From: Alteromonas macleodii
Lineage (GTDB): Bacteria > Pseudomonadota > Gammaproteobacteria > Enterobacterales > Alteromonadaceae
Assembly (NCBI RefSeq): GCF_903772925.1
Contig: NZ_LR812090.1
Location: forward strand, 3,742,599-3,806,598
Reading direction: 5' to 3'
DNA: 64,000 bases
The notes under the pieces: model-generated
The model's input: only the letters and a program-made list of their open reading frames with translations
The model's database searches: none
What the model was told of the DNA's origin: nothing
Part shown: positions 46,334 to 55,430 of the stretch, piece after piece
Layout: each line of letters opens with the position of its first letter
Position numbering within the stretch: the first letter of the stretch is position 1
Translations under genes and position numbers: made by a program

Positions 46334-48364
46334 CTACTTTTTGGGCTGCGTTAGCATGTCATCATAGGCATCCATTTCCCAGGGCAGTTCACCTGGACTG
46401 GTATCAAGGAAGTGCAAGTAGCTTTCAAACTGGTCCAAGATATCCTTGGCGATACTCTCCTTGTCATAGCCATAAATATCATAGGCTTGACCGCCGCGAC
46501 GAAGGAACACTTCAGCACGAAAGTACTTTTCCGACTCGTCACCTTCTGAGCGCAATTCTGCGTAACTAAAACCCGGTACTAAATATTCGGTCATTCGAAT
46601 GTCGTAGATAAAGTCCATGTGATCGTGACGCTCAACAGTGAAGATCGCCCTTCCCGTTTCCTCTTCAAGCTTAACAAACGCCTCCCACTCTCGCGCTTTC
46701 AAAGCAGCTTGTACGTCTTTCATCGCCGCTATTACCGTTTTATCAATAAACTCATGCACCTCGCTTCGGCTCGGATAATCGACCATTGCAGCAAACCGGC
46801 CTTTAAGGCTAGTTGTTCGACCATGATTTCTATTCAATGTATTCGCCGTCAAACTATTGTTTCGATAGCCCTCGATGACAAGTGCACGCCACAGACCTGC
46901 TGCAGACGCTAACATAATAAAGGCGAATGGTAAGGCGCTTGCAATGGTCATCGTTTGCAGGGCATTCAGTCCACCAGCCAACAGTAATACTGCTGCTACC
47001 GTACCCTCTAAACAGGCCCAGAATATACGCTGCCAAACCGGGCTTTCTTCTTTACCACCAGAAGCAAGTGAGTCGATAACCAGCGACCCTGAGTCTGATG
47101 AGGTCACAAAAAATGTAATGATTAATAACACGGTCAAACCTGACATGATTGACGCGCCGGGTAACAAGTCGTAAAGCTTAAACAAGGCTACGGCTTCGTT
47201 CTCCTGAACATCACTAATAAGCGTTGTCACTCCTTGGTTCATGATGGCGTTTAACGCCGTGTCACCAAACACAGAAAACCAAAGGAAAGTAAACATGGTA
47301 GGCACTAGCATTACACCAAACACAAACTGCCTAATGGTTCTGCCCCGGCTTATTTTGGCAATGAACATGCCCACAAACGGCGCCCACGCAATGGTCCAGC
47401 CAAATATAAATAGGGTCCAGTTTCCAATCCAGTCACTACGACTGTAAGCTTGAAGATTAAAAGTGCGCTCGATAATACCGTTGACATAACTCCCTGTGTT
47501 TTGCAGAAAGGTCTCTAGAATATGAACGGTTTCCCCCATGACAAAAACTGTACCCATAAGAGATACAGCCAAAAGCATGTTCAGAATAGAAAGTCGCTTG
47601 ATGCCTTTATCCATTCCCGCAATAACCGATATTGTTGCGGCAATGGTTACGATAGCAATGGTGCCTACCTGCACCATGATATCAATGGGAATATCACCGG
47701 ACAGATAGTTAAGCCCCGCATTGATTTGCGTAACAGATAGTCCAAGGGTAGTGGCGATACCAAACAGTGTTCCTAGAATGGCGAATACATCTACCGCATG
47801 ACCTATAGGGCCATAAATTTTATCCCCTATCAGCGGATATAAAGCAGAGCGAATAGATAGGGGCAAACCATGACGGAAAGCGAAATAGGCAAGCACCAAG
47901 CCCACTAGCCCGTAGATCGCCCAGATGTGAAAGCCCCAATGAAAAAATGCAATTTGCATAGCCTGCTTAGCGGCGTCGACCGTTTCAGCTGCTCCTGCAG
48001 GCGGCGAAGAATAGTGTAAAACAGGCTCTGCCACACCAAAGTAGAGCAGCGCTACCCCGTAGCCCGCAGAAAATAACATCGAGAACCACTCGGGAAAGCT
48101 ATATTGAGGCTCAGCATGATCGGGCCCTAATTTTATGTTTCCCCAGCTAGATGACGCAATCGATACAATAAAGACCAAAAAGATTGCAACCGACAGCATA
48201 TAGAACCAGCCAAAGCTTTCGGTTATCCATGCCAGTGTGCTGTTAAAAGCCTCGGCAGCGAGTTCCGGGTTACTGATTGTTCCGATAACCAGAAGCAGAA
48301 TGATGGCAACGGCGGGAAGGAATACAGGAAGAAGAATGGTGGAGTTGTTTACTTGACCTTTCAT
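46334..48364 (-). CDS. BCCT-family transporter, BetT type
   Basis: About 676 residues with twelve transmembrane helices and a long cytoplasmic C-terminal domain (about 510-676), the size and layout of E. coli BetT, the proton-coupled choline carrier. I choose the ATG at 48364, with aaggga 6 bases ahead; the frame is open to 48418. Family motifs include GVAEPVLHYSSPP, FFHWGFHIWAIYGLVGLVLAYFAF in two halves, and WTIAWAPFVGMFIAKISRGR. The aromatic substrate box cannot be checked for choline against betaine without an alignment. The C-terminal part senses osmolality in BetT. No betAB genes lie beside it, so the imported compound is not certain. Confidence 0.87.
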   Translation of the reverse strand: MKGQVNNSTILLPVFLPAVAIILLLVIGTISNPELAAEAFNSTLAWITESFGWFYMLSVAIFLVFIVSIASSSWGNIKLGPDHAEPQYSFPEWFSMLFSAGYGVALLYFGVAEPVLHYSSPPAGAAETVDAAKQAMQIAFFHWGFHIWAIYGLVGLVLAYFAFRHGLPLSIRSALYPLIGDKIYGPIGHAVDVFAILGTLFGIATTLGLSVTQINAGLNYLSGDIPIDIMVQVGTIAIVTIAATISVIAGMDKGIKRLSILNMLLAVSLMGTVFVMGETVHILETFLQNTGSYVNGIIERTFNLQAYSRSDWIGNWTLFIFGWTIAWAPFVGMFIAKISRGRTIRQFVFGVMLVPTMFTFLWFSVFGDTALNAIMNQGVTTLISDVQENEAVALFKLYDLLPGASIMSGLTVLLIITFFVTSSDSGSLVIDSLASGGKEESPVWQRIFWACLEGTVAAVLLLAGGLNALQTMTIASALPFAFIMLASAAGLWRALVIEGYRNNSLTANTLNRNHGRTTSLKGRFAAMVDYPSRSEVHEFIDKTVIAAMKDVQAALKAREWEAFVKLEEETGRAIFTVERHDHMDFIYDIRMTEYLVPGFSYAELRSEGDESEKYFRAEVFLRRGGQAYDIYGYDKESIAKDILDQFESYLHFLDTSPGELPWEMDAYDDMLTQPKK

Positions 48365-48532
48365 AGCAAATCCCTTTTCACTTACAGGCAAACTAATAGC
48401 CTGTGAAAGTTTAAACACTTTCTTTTTTACTAGCGGGGATCGGGTTTGGTTCAGGTTAGTCCAGATTTAACAAGGTGGTGTAGATCTCAGAACTTGTTTA
48501 AAGCGCTAACTGCAAAAAGTTAGCTGGAAAGA

Positions 48533-48583
48533 AAAAGGGTTCTACTTGGTTTTAATTTAGAAAACAACAAGCAGAACCCTTTT
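48533..48583 (-). terminator. Terminator of dld
   Basis: An 11-bp perfect stem (48533-48543 with 48573-48583), with further imperfect pairing inside the 29-base loop. On the minus strand it continues CCCTTTTTCTTTCC. It is 27 bases past the dld stop. Confidence 0.75.
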
Positions 48584-48609
48584 AAAGTGCTTTTTATGTC
48601 ATCAGACTT

Positions 48610-50343
48610 TTAGTGATGTCCACCACAACAGCCACCTTCATGCTCAGCCCAGTTTTTGAGTTTGGTAGTTTTACCTATGCCCGGGTTGAAGCTGTTGGTT
48701 GGGTCAAGTTCGCGATAGAAATTCTTAAGCGCGTCTTTGGCAAAGTACTCATGACCCACATTATGCTCTGCAGGATACTCAGCACTTCTAGCATCAAAGG
48801 TTTCTAGAATTTTTCCTTTTAGCACTTTCGCGTCGGCGCCTTTCTTCAATACATAGTTTTGATGCATAACGTGGCAAAACAAATGACCATAATACAGTTT
48901 GGTATCTATCTGATCGTCTATTTCTTTTGGTAGTACTTCAAACCAATCAGGATCGTTTCGGCGAAGCGCTACGTCTATGGTCATCATGGCCCCCACTTCT
49001 TTGCTGTGCATTACGTGGTAGCGACCTATTGCTCCACCGGCAACAAAGCGGTGTAAAATCGCTTTATCTGCTTCTTCCTCGGTACACTCAAAGTAGCTGC
49101 CTTCATTAGTTTTGAAGAACTCATCTAGGTAGGCTTTGGCTTCATCTACCCCGTCGTTGCTCATTTCCAAAATCCAGTGATGCTGATATTTGTCCCTAAA
49201 CTCTTCCATGCGCTTGGGTAAGTGATTAGGAAAAATATAGCTCATGTACTGCATAACGCGGTCTGACATTTTATTAGGTAGAAAACCTAACTTGTCGGTA
49301 AATGCATCGAATTTGCGCTTAAACGCAAACAGCTTTGGAATGAACTTCGCCCCAAGCTTACTGATAACGATAAACATATCTTTGCCGTACTTTTTCGACA
49401 CGTCATAGCAATCGCGGTGAAGGTATTCACCCGAGTCAGGCAAATTCTTGAAGGTTGAAAGAATGTCGCGACGCACTTTTGTAAATACAGCAGCGTCGTT
49501 TGAGCCTACATAAAACACTTGTTTCTTTTCGGGAATTGGAAAGGTGTCTAGCCTTACTGCAAACACAGCAAGTTTGCCTGCACAGCCTGAGGCCTCATGA
49601 AGTCGCCTGCCGTCATTGTTAAAACGAGATGGCGTGTTAGAGTCAACGTCTCGTACGCGCTCATCATATTCATTATCTGAGGCGCGAGCGTCGGGGTGCT
49701 GTACATCAGTTTCTTTATAACGCTTGTTTTCAAGGTTATTTAAAATCTCTTCTGGTTCGCTACCTAGGTTAATGCCAAGGTTGTTTACCAAAGATAACTT
49801 GCCGCTGGCATCAATTTGCGCAAAAAGAGCAAGCTCGGTATAGGCTGGGCCTCTTTTTACTAAAGCGCCGCCTGAGTTGTTGCATATACCCCCCACAATA
49901 GATGCACCAATACACGATGAACCGATAACCGAATGTGGCTCTCGGCCATACGGCGCAAGCGTTTCTTCCAATCCAAATAGGGTACTGCCGGCTAAACCTA
50001 CAATTTGTTTACCATTATCCACCAGCTGAATTTCATCAATGCGCATGGTGCTTATAATAACAAGAGGTCTATCGTAATCTTTACCGTCTGGTGTAGAACC
50101 ACCCGTTAACCCTGTATTTGCCGCTTGCATAATTACCGCAACATCGGCTTCAACACAAAGTTTCAAAATGCGCCAAATTTCAACCAGTGTTCCCGGTCTT
50201 ACGACCGCGAGCGCTTCACCTGCGCCAAAGCGAAACCCTTTGGTATATGGCTGCTTTTTCGCTTTATCAGTTAACAAATAGGCTTGCCCTACTACATCGC
50301 GCATAGATGCAATCAAAGACTGAGTGTCAACATTTACGGTCAT
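48610..50343 (-). CDS. dld: Quinone-dependent D-lactate dehydrogenase
   Basis: A 577-residue FAD flavoprotein close to E. coli Dld (571). The PCMH-type FAD domain is residues 30-230, with MQAANTGLTGGSTPDGKDY, STMRIDEIQ and SVIGSSCIGASIVGGICNNSGG. The Dld-specific membrane-binding domain and the cap follow (QYMSYIFPNHLPKRMEEF, HHWILEMSNDG). It oxidises D-lactate to pyruvate and feeds electrons to the quinone pool at the inner face of the cytoplasmic membrane. The C-terminal GCCGGHH is a possible metal-binding tail often seen in this enzyme group. Monocistronic, with its own terminator. Confidence 0.94.
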   Translation of the reverse strand: MTVNVDTQSLIASMRDVVGQAYLLTDKAKKQPYTKGFRFGAGEALAVVRPGTLVEIWRILKLCVEADVAVIMQAANTGLTGGSTPDGKDYDRPLVIISTMRIDEIQLVDNGKQIVGLAGSTLFGLEETLAPYGREPHSVIGSSCIGASIVGGICNNSGGALVKRGPAYTELALFAQIDASGKLSLVNNLGINLGSEPEEILNNLENKRYKETDVQHPDARASDNEYDERVRDVDSNTPSRFNNDGRRLHEASGCAGKLAVFAVRLDTFPIPEKKQVFYVGSNDAAVFTKVRRDILSTFKNLPDSGEYLHRDCYDVSKKYGKDMFIVISKLGAKFIPKLFAFKRKFDAFTDKLGFLPNKMSDRVMQYMSYIFPNHLPKRMEEFRDKYQHHWILEMSNDGVDEAKAYLDEFFKTNEGSYFECTEEEADKAILHRFVAGGAIGRYHVMHSKEVGAMMTIDVALRRNDPDWFEVLPKEIDDQIDTKLYYGHLFCHVMHQNYVLKKGADAKVLKGKILETFDARSAEYPAEHNVGHEYFAKDALKNFYRELDPTNSFNPGIGKTTKLKNWAEHEGGCCGGHH

Positions 50344-50620
50344 GGTTCTCTCTGTGTGTTGAAGTTTTGGAAGGATTAGCTTGGTGATGAACTATACACT
50401 AACGTCATTATTAACAAAGGGGGCAAACGTTTTTTATAGAGATAATTTACTTATATTTAATTCGCCGAGTACTTAAGAAAAACGGCTATTCTTAAGCAAA
50501 ATTAATATAAGTTTTTCACTGTTACATTTTGTTACGCTTTGGCGCCGCAAGTAAGACCACAGGAGTATTGTAAAGCTATTGTATAGTTCGTAAGGTTGAC
50601 GTACACGAAAAGGAGCTTTC

Positions 50621-51298
50621 ATGTCACACCAAGCGTTCGTTTTAACAAGAAGTAGTTTCTCGGAAAATACTAAAAAGGATGGAGCTTACGAACGATTCCT
50701 TAGTATTTTGCCATCGTGTGGATTTAACGTTACAACTGGCGCTATCCACCCGCCTAGAAGCGTACTCAACAACACTTATACCTTTTTCATTGATGCACAG
50801 TATTGTGACCCTGCCGCCATGTTTAGCTTGCCGGTTGTTAACGATTATCCTGAATTAAACAAAGTGATTTTCAACGTACCGGAAAGTAACATCGACTTTC
50901 ATTACGCGGCACTTCAACACGGTATCAATGGGGTGTTTCATATCGAAGATAGTTTGGAATTGTTAGTTAGAGGTGTTCAGCAGGTTCAGGCAGGTAACAA
51001 ATGGTTTAGTCGCGAAATCATGAGCCGCTATATAGATGCTAATCTAGTGCCAAAAACTAAGCCCGTTGCTGCGCTTCAGTCGTCGACTACAGTCCTAACC
51101 AAACGAGAATTGGCCATTACACGCAAAATTGCCGACGGTGCACAGAACCAAGAAATTGCAGATTGCTTGCATATCAGTGTGAATACGGTGAAAACACACG
51201 TATACAGCATATTCAGGAAAACAGAATGCAGAAATAGGGTTGAACTTATCAAATGGTTCGATCATCAGTTTAGTCAGCCCCAACAGGTAAGCTACTAA
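50621..51298 (+). CDS. csgD: LuxR-type regulator of the curli locus (CsgD-like)
   Basis: A 225-residue protein with a receiver-like N-terminal domain that lacks the acidic phosphorylation cluster and a C-terminal LuxR/NarL helix-turn-helix (LTKRELAITRKIADGAQNQEIADCL then SVNTVKTHVYSIFRKTECRNR, in two pieces). The layout and length equal CsgD, the master activator of curli genes. It faces the csgG end of the curli operon on the other strand. I name it by this context; sequence similarity to CsgD was judged only by eye. SD aaggag lies 8 bases before the ATG. Confidence 0.8.
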   Translation: MSHQAFVLTRSSFSENTKKDGAYERFLSILPSCGFNVTTGAIHPPRSVLNNTYTFFIDAQYCDPAAMFSLPVVNDYPELNKVIFNVPESNIDFHYAALQHGINGVFHIEDSLELLVRGVQQVQAGNKWFSREIMSRYIDANLVPKTKPVAALQSSTTVLTKRELAITRKIADGAQNQEIADCLHISVNTVKTHVYSIFRKTECRNRVELIKWFDHQFSQPQQVSY

Positions 51299-51326
51299 AC
51301 TGACGAGCAATTAAATTAAAACACTG

Positions 51327-51354
51327 TATGGCGCTTACGCTTTGGCGCGCCATA
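51327..51354. terminator. Bidirectional terminator candidate between csgD and csgG
   Basis: tatggcgc at 51327-51334 pairs with gcgccata at 51347-51354 around the csgG stop. The minus side continues to cagtgttttaa. It separates the convergent csgD and csg operon. Confidence 0.5.
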
Positions 51355-52096
51355 CCCCTTTCTCCATTCCTTGTAATACTAATTCACTCACCGCTTTCTC
51401 TATGCTTTGCTTAACGCATTCAAACATGGGTTCGTTGGTGGTGTACCCCGTTTCGGCTTCAAGCAAACGCTTTAGCGAAACGTACCTAAACAATCCCGCT
51501 CTCACTTCTTGGCTCAGTACTTTTTTAGATGTTGAAACCGATACCAGTACTTGACCCGTTCTCACGTCAACGGCGCGCATATAGATAGAAATTTGATCTT
51601 CTCTAAACAACTCACTCGCGCCGACACCAAAATATTCAACGCCAGCCCCACCAGTACGAATATTGGTGTCGTAGCTAATTATGCCGCCTTCTATAATAAT
51701 TCTAGCAGTCGTGAGTGGCGGTAAATCGCCCCCGTTTTTTTCGTCGGCCCGGATAATTTTTCTTTCCGTAAGAATATTTTGTAGCCCTTCGCGCTCAACA
51801 GGTAAAAACCATGATGTTTCACTTAGGGTTTGTACAAGGATAGACGTAGCCCCCTGTGTCACTGCAGTTGAAAAAGAGCTCGCTCCCGTACTCGGTTTGT
51901 ATTGCCCAGTTTGATCCCTAAACGCGTACACGGAGACCGGAATTTGTCCCATGGGTGCCGGTAAACTTTTTACTTCAGAGAGGGTGGCGCTATCTTTGAT
52001 AATATCCGCAGCCGTAGTATCAGGCGGGAGTGTATTTGTGATGGACTGGCAACCAGTGAGTGCCAAGGCCAATAATAAATAAACGGTACTTCTCAT
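51335..52096 (-). CDS. csgG: Curli secretion channel lipoprotein CsgG
   Basis: A 253-residue lipoprotein (lipobox LTGC, Cys16) of the CsgG family. It begins the mature part with SLPAPMGQIPVSVYAFRDQTGQYKP in two pieces; DQTGQYKP is strongly conserved. Then SFSTAVTQGATSILVQTL and a VEREGLQNILTERKIIR segment follow, and FFLPVEREGLQ-type helix residues are seen. CsgG forms a nonameric outer-membrane pore that exports curlins. It is the last csg gene of the operon, 8 bases after csgF. Confidence 0.95.
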   Translation of the reverse strand: MRSTVYLLLALALTGCQSITNTLPPDTTAADIIKDSATLSEVKSLPAPMGQIPVSVYAFRDQTGQYKPSTGASSFSTAVTQGATSILVQTLSETSWFLPVEREGLQNILTERKIIRADEKNGGDLPPLTTARIIIEGGIISYDTNIRTGGAGVEYFGVGASELFREDQISIYMRAVDVRTGQVLVSVSTSKKVLSQEVRAGLFRYVSLKRLLEAETGYTTNEPMFECVKQSIEKAVSELVLQGMEKGVWRAKA

Positions 52097-52104
52097 GTGT
52101 TTCC

Positions 52105-52560
52105 CTACCCAAACCGTGGAATTTCTACAATGGTGACTTCACCTGTCAACAAGTTAGTGATGTTCACGATAATACTGTCAGCGTTACTCGTTATAAGCTC
52201 AACCTGGAAGTCACCGCTAACAAAAATACTATCTTGGTTAAAAATACTGTCTATCGGATTGCCATCTTCGTCGTATTCCTGCTCGCCAAAGGCGATATCT
52301 GTAATTTCACGAACAATTCGATTTATATAGGCTCGTTCTAATGACTCTTGAAGCCGCTCATCGTAAGAGCGTTCGCTTAAAGAAGCACTATGCGCGTTTT
52401 GTGAATTTGCCTTGCTTAATAAAAATGAACCATTAAGTGGGTTGCCACCAAAAGACGGATTGATTGGCTCATAAACCAATTCGGTTGCCAGCGTTATTGC
52501 AGGCGCAACTAGCGTCGCCACTGTAAGCGCTGCAATTACAATTTTTTTCTTCATTACCAT
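52105..52560 (-). CDS. csgF: Curli assembly factor CsgF
   Basis: A 151-residue exported protein with a signal peptide (IVIAALTVATLVAPAITLA). The mature N-terminus TELVYEPINPSFGGNPLNG is the region that plugs into CsgG, with the conserved NPSFGG motif. CsgF couples the pore to nucleation outside the cell. The start overlaps the csgE stop: ATG at 52560 or the ATG at 52554 (taATG), the latter with better spacing from aggggA. Either start gives the same mature protein. Confidence 0.95.
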   Translation of the reverse strand: MVMKKKIVIAALTVATLVAPAITLATELVYEPINPSFGGNPLNGSFLLSKANSQNAHSASLSERSYDERLQESLERAYINRIVREITDIAFGEQEYDEDGNPIDSIFNQDSIFVSGDFQVELITSNADSIIVNITNLLTGEVTIVEIPRFG

Positions 52561-52946
52561 TCGTCCCCTGCTAAATCTGGGCTTCTACTGTCTATACTCG
52601 CATTGGCTACCGCGTCTAATACCAAAAAGATAGCTTGCTGTACTTTCTCATCTATCGGAACTTGCCTACGTCCCATATAAGTTTGATACACCACTTTATT
52701 GTCGTAAATTACTGAAAGTAGCGTTCCGGCTTGAGGCACTATGATTTCTTTAACTACTAAGTTTTTACCTGAGCTGTCGGGAACTTCCCGCCAATATTGA
52801 CTAATTCGCGAAGCAAATTCGTGACCCTGGCGGCTTATACTGTTATCGAGCAGTAGCCCGCCTAAGCGAATTTCTTCCGCGTGAACCGGAGAAAAGAGCA
52901 CACTTAAAACTAGTGTGAGAAAAGAGAGATGATGCAAATACTTCAT
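52554..52946 (-). CDS. csgE: Curli secretion specificity factor CsgE
   Basis: A 130-residue periplasmic protein with a signal peptide ending SPVHA. The mature part ISRQGHEFASRISQYWRE and KNLVVKEIIVPQAGTLLSV is typical of CsgE, including the DNSISRQG start and the Tyr/Trp near YW. CsgE caps the CsgG channel and selects curlin for export. It lies 55 bases after the curlin gene and overlaps csgF by a few bases. Confidence 0.94.
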   Translation of the reverse strand: MKYLHHLSFLTLVLSVLFSPVHAEEIRLGGLLLDNSISRQGHEFASRISQYWREVPDSSGKNLVVKEIIVPQAGTLLSVIYDNKVVYQTYMGRRQVPIDEKVQQAIFLVLDAVANASIDSRSPDLAGDEW

Positions 52947-53001
52947 TTTATTGAATTGAGCCGGGCTAACGCCCGGCTATTCATTCTGTACTTTAGTACA
53001 T

Positions 53002-54453
53002 TTACATCTGAACGACGGTCGCTACGTTGTAATCACCAACTTGCGTAACACTTACCGTGCCGCCGTTGCCAGTTATACTACCCGTAACTAAATTGTCGTT
53101 GCCCATTTGCGTTACTTCAAAGGTATTCATATCGCCTGAAATAACAAATTGACCACCCGTCTCGTCTGTTACCCAGTTTCCAACACCTTCTTGCATAACA
53201 CTAACTACGTTCTCGTCACCATTAACAAGCAAATCTAGTAGGTTAAGCTCACCTGTTTGCGACACCATAATTTCGTTGTAGCTCGAAGTAACGTTGCTAG
53301 CTAACTCAACTGATGCATCGTTTTCAATACCCTCTTGCGACATTTCGATGATATTGCCATCCGCATAGTAAGTTGCATCTCCAATACCTGCTTGAGCCAA
53401 CGCCAAGTTTGCATCGCCATCTTGTTCAATTTCAACGGTGTTCAAAATACCATCAAAGTTTACTGTGCTGATTTCGTTGGCATCACCCACCTGAGTCAAA
53501 TCGAACTCATTAAATAAACCAATCACCCCTGCGTAAGCGGTGTTACCCTCTCCCACTTGATTAATTTCGAAAGTATTCGCTTGCCCACCGACGGTTTCTA
53601 CCGTAGCAAGGTTTACATCGCCAATTTGGTCAATGTTGACTTCATTGGCTGAACCTTCGAACACGCCTGTAGTAATTTCATTGCCGTCGCCATCTTGTTC
53701 GAACTCAAGCACATTAGCATCGCCAATCATGGTCCAAGCGATAACGTTCTGGTCGCCATCTTGGTCAATTTCAACTTCATTATCAGACCCAATTACGGTT
53801 AAATCTGAAATGTTGTAGTAACCATCCTGAATAACGTCAATTACGTTAGCATCGCCGCTCAGTTCGCGAACATAGGATTCGTGCCAGTCACCGCTTTGAT
53901 CAACATAAACCGTATTGTCGTTACCAGAAATCGCATTATTAGCCCAGTTACCACCATCGCCTTGATACACAGATAGCGTATTGCCGCTACCCACAATGCT
54001 GTTTATCGAGCGATTAAAGATAAAGCCAAACGGGCCGCCGTCACCTAATTGAACAAGTGAAACCGTGTTGTCGTCACCCTCAACTACAAAATCTGCTGTG
54101 CTGCTTAGGCTATCTTGCTCTGATTCTAAAAAATTGCCGTTGCCAGTCACACTTGCAAAAAAGGTGTTACCTGATTGCATTTGCGATGCGAGCACTTCGT
54201 TAGCGTCACCAGTTACCTCTACAACAATCGCGTTAAGGTCACCTTCCTGGCTTAACACTGATTCATTACCTACTTCGTTTCCCTCTGGTGCCGTTTGGGT
54301 TAGCGTAATTTCATTGCCTTCTGCCGCAGCTACAAAATCTGCTGTGGCGTTAAAGTCTACCGTTTTAGTTGCAGGAACTTCCTGAGCTGACGCCCACCCT
54401 GACGCTGCTACTAAAAGCAATGCACTAGCTATTTTTGTTTTTTTCATTTTCAC
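53002..54453 (-). CDS. csgA: Large major curlin (CsgA-like)
   Basis: A 483-residue secreted amyloid subunit, about three times the E. coli CsgA length. After a signal peptide ending GWASA it consists of about 19 curlin-type strands of the form x-V/I-x-Q-x-G-x-x-N (IDQDGDQNVI, FEQDGDGNEI, INQVGEGNTA, LTQVGDANEI, VTQVGDYNVA), usually spaced 20-24 residues. Many repeats carry Asp/Glu at the turn, so the fibre would be strongly acidic. The start is GTG at 54453, with aggga ahead; an ATG at 54447 is the alternative. It lies 23 bases after csgB-like and before csgE. Confidence 0.92.
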   Translation of the reverse strand: MKMKKTKIASALLLVAASGWASAQEVPATKTVDFNATADFVAAAEGNEITLTQTAPEGNEVGNESVLSQEGDLNAIVVEVTGDANEVLASQMQSGNTFFASVTGNGNFLESEQDSLSSTADFVVEGDDNTVSLVQLGDGGPFGFIFNRSINSIVGSGNTLSVYQGDGGNWANNAISGNDNTVYVDQSGDWHESYVRELSGDANVIDVIQDGYYNISDLTVIGSDNEVEIDQDGDQNVIAWTMIGDANVLEFEQDGDGNEITTGVFEGSANEVNIDQIGDVNLATVETVGGQANTFEINQVGEGNTAYAGVIGLFNEFDLTQVGDANEISTVNFDGILNTVEIEQDGDANLALAQAGIGDATYYADGNIIEMSQEGIENDASVELASNVTSSYNEIMVSQTGELNLLDLLVNGDENVVSVMQEGVGNWVTDETGGQFVISGDMNTFEVTQMGNDNLVTGSITGNGGTVSVTQVGDYNVATVVQM

Positions 54454-54476
54454 GTTGTCTCCCTATGGCAATCACA

Positions 54477-54989
54477 TCATTCTTGATATTGTGTGATGTT
54501 AATTACCATTTCGTTCCCTATCTGATAAACAGTGAAAGACTGCTCACCTAATTGATTGACATTGGCAACATTGTCGAACCCGTCTTGAATAATTTCGAAA
54601 TAGTTGTTGTTGTTTTGCTGCAGCAAATTCACAACGTTGCCTTCACCAAGTTGAGTGATGATAGCTTCGTTATTACTGCCGTTTTGAACAACGTTCGATA
54701 GGTTGGCGCCGTTGCCGCTTTGGATAATGTTAGTTATGTTATTCAGCCCAAACTGACTGACAGCAATGAAGACCGTTTCATCGTCTACCGTAATAGCTTG
54801 AGCATTCAGACTCATTGAAAGAGAAGATTCCACCATGTCGGAGCTTGTTGATAAATCAGACTGTTGGGCATAGACAGAAGAGTTGACGGTTAGAAGACCA
54901 CACACCGCTGAAGCTAAAAGCGCATTGGCTTTTAATGCTTTTACGTTTTTAGCGCATTGGTATTTTTTAACCTTTAGTTTCTTGTCCAT
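54477..54989 (-). CDS. csgB: Minor curlin / nucleator (CsgB-like)
   Basis: A 170-residue curlin with an extended signal region (ALLASAVCGLLTVNSSVYA). About nine curlin-type repeats follow a Ser/Thr-rich linker (VSQFGLNNI, IIQSGNG, ITQLGEGN, IIQDGFDN, VNQLGEQ, VYQIGNEM), ending ITQYQE. In E. coli the minor subunit CsgB starts fibre growth at the cell surface. I assign the role by its size and first place in the operon; which of the two subunits nucleates is not proved. Confidence 0.85.
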   Translation of the reverse strand: MDKKLKVKKYQCAKNVKALKANALLASAVCGLLTVNSSVYAQQSDLSTSSDMVESSLSMSLNAQAITVDDETVFIAVSQFGLNNITNIIQSGNGANLSNVVQNGSNNEAIITQLGEGNVVNLLQQNNNNYFEIIQDGFDNVANVNQLGEQSFTVYQIGNEMVINITQYQE

Positions 54990-55430
54990 GAGAACGACTG
55001 CTTCCTTGATTTACAACAAAGGTGACCCTTCTATAAAACGCCTTAAAAGCGAGAGAATCCATCACCATTAAGTTGTATTTATTACATTCGAAATAACATC
55101 AGCATGCGTTTCATTAGCATTCTTGCGGTTAAAGCTAATACCTTAGTGCTAGTTTTGTTTAAAAATTACACTCAAAAAAATTGTTGGTAAGACCTCTTGG
55201 CTAATATAGGAGACAGCGCCTCGTTTTGGGTACACTGTCTAATAATTAAGTACCACTTCACTTATTATTTATAGTCATGGCCTAGTGGTTAAGTTGTATT
55301 TTTATACTAATTTTTGCGTTAAGGGTGGCAGGTTTTCTAAATTGCGTTATAAGTTTTAATCGTTAGTTATATTAGACCGAATGAGAAGGTTTCGTGATTA
55401 AAGCATTATTGCTAATTATGGAATCTAACT
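54990..55430. promoter_or_regulatory. Divergent upstream region of curli operon and subtilase
   Basis: These 441 bases are A/T-rich and hold no gene. They must carry the csg operon promoter (minus) and the subtilase promoter (plus). I could not fix -10 and -35 boxes or a CsgD site. Confidence 0.4.

Noticed and set aside
53002..54453. Curlin repeats as a DNA repeat or CRISPR-like array
   Set aside because: The periodicity is at protein level in one long frame; the DNA repeats are diverged and there are no spacers.
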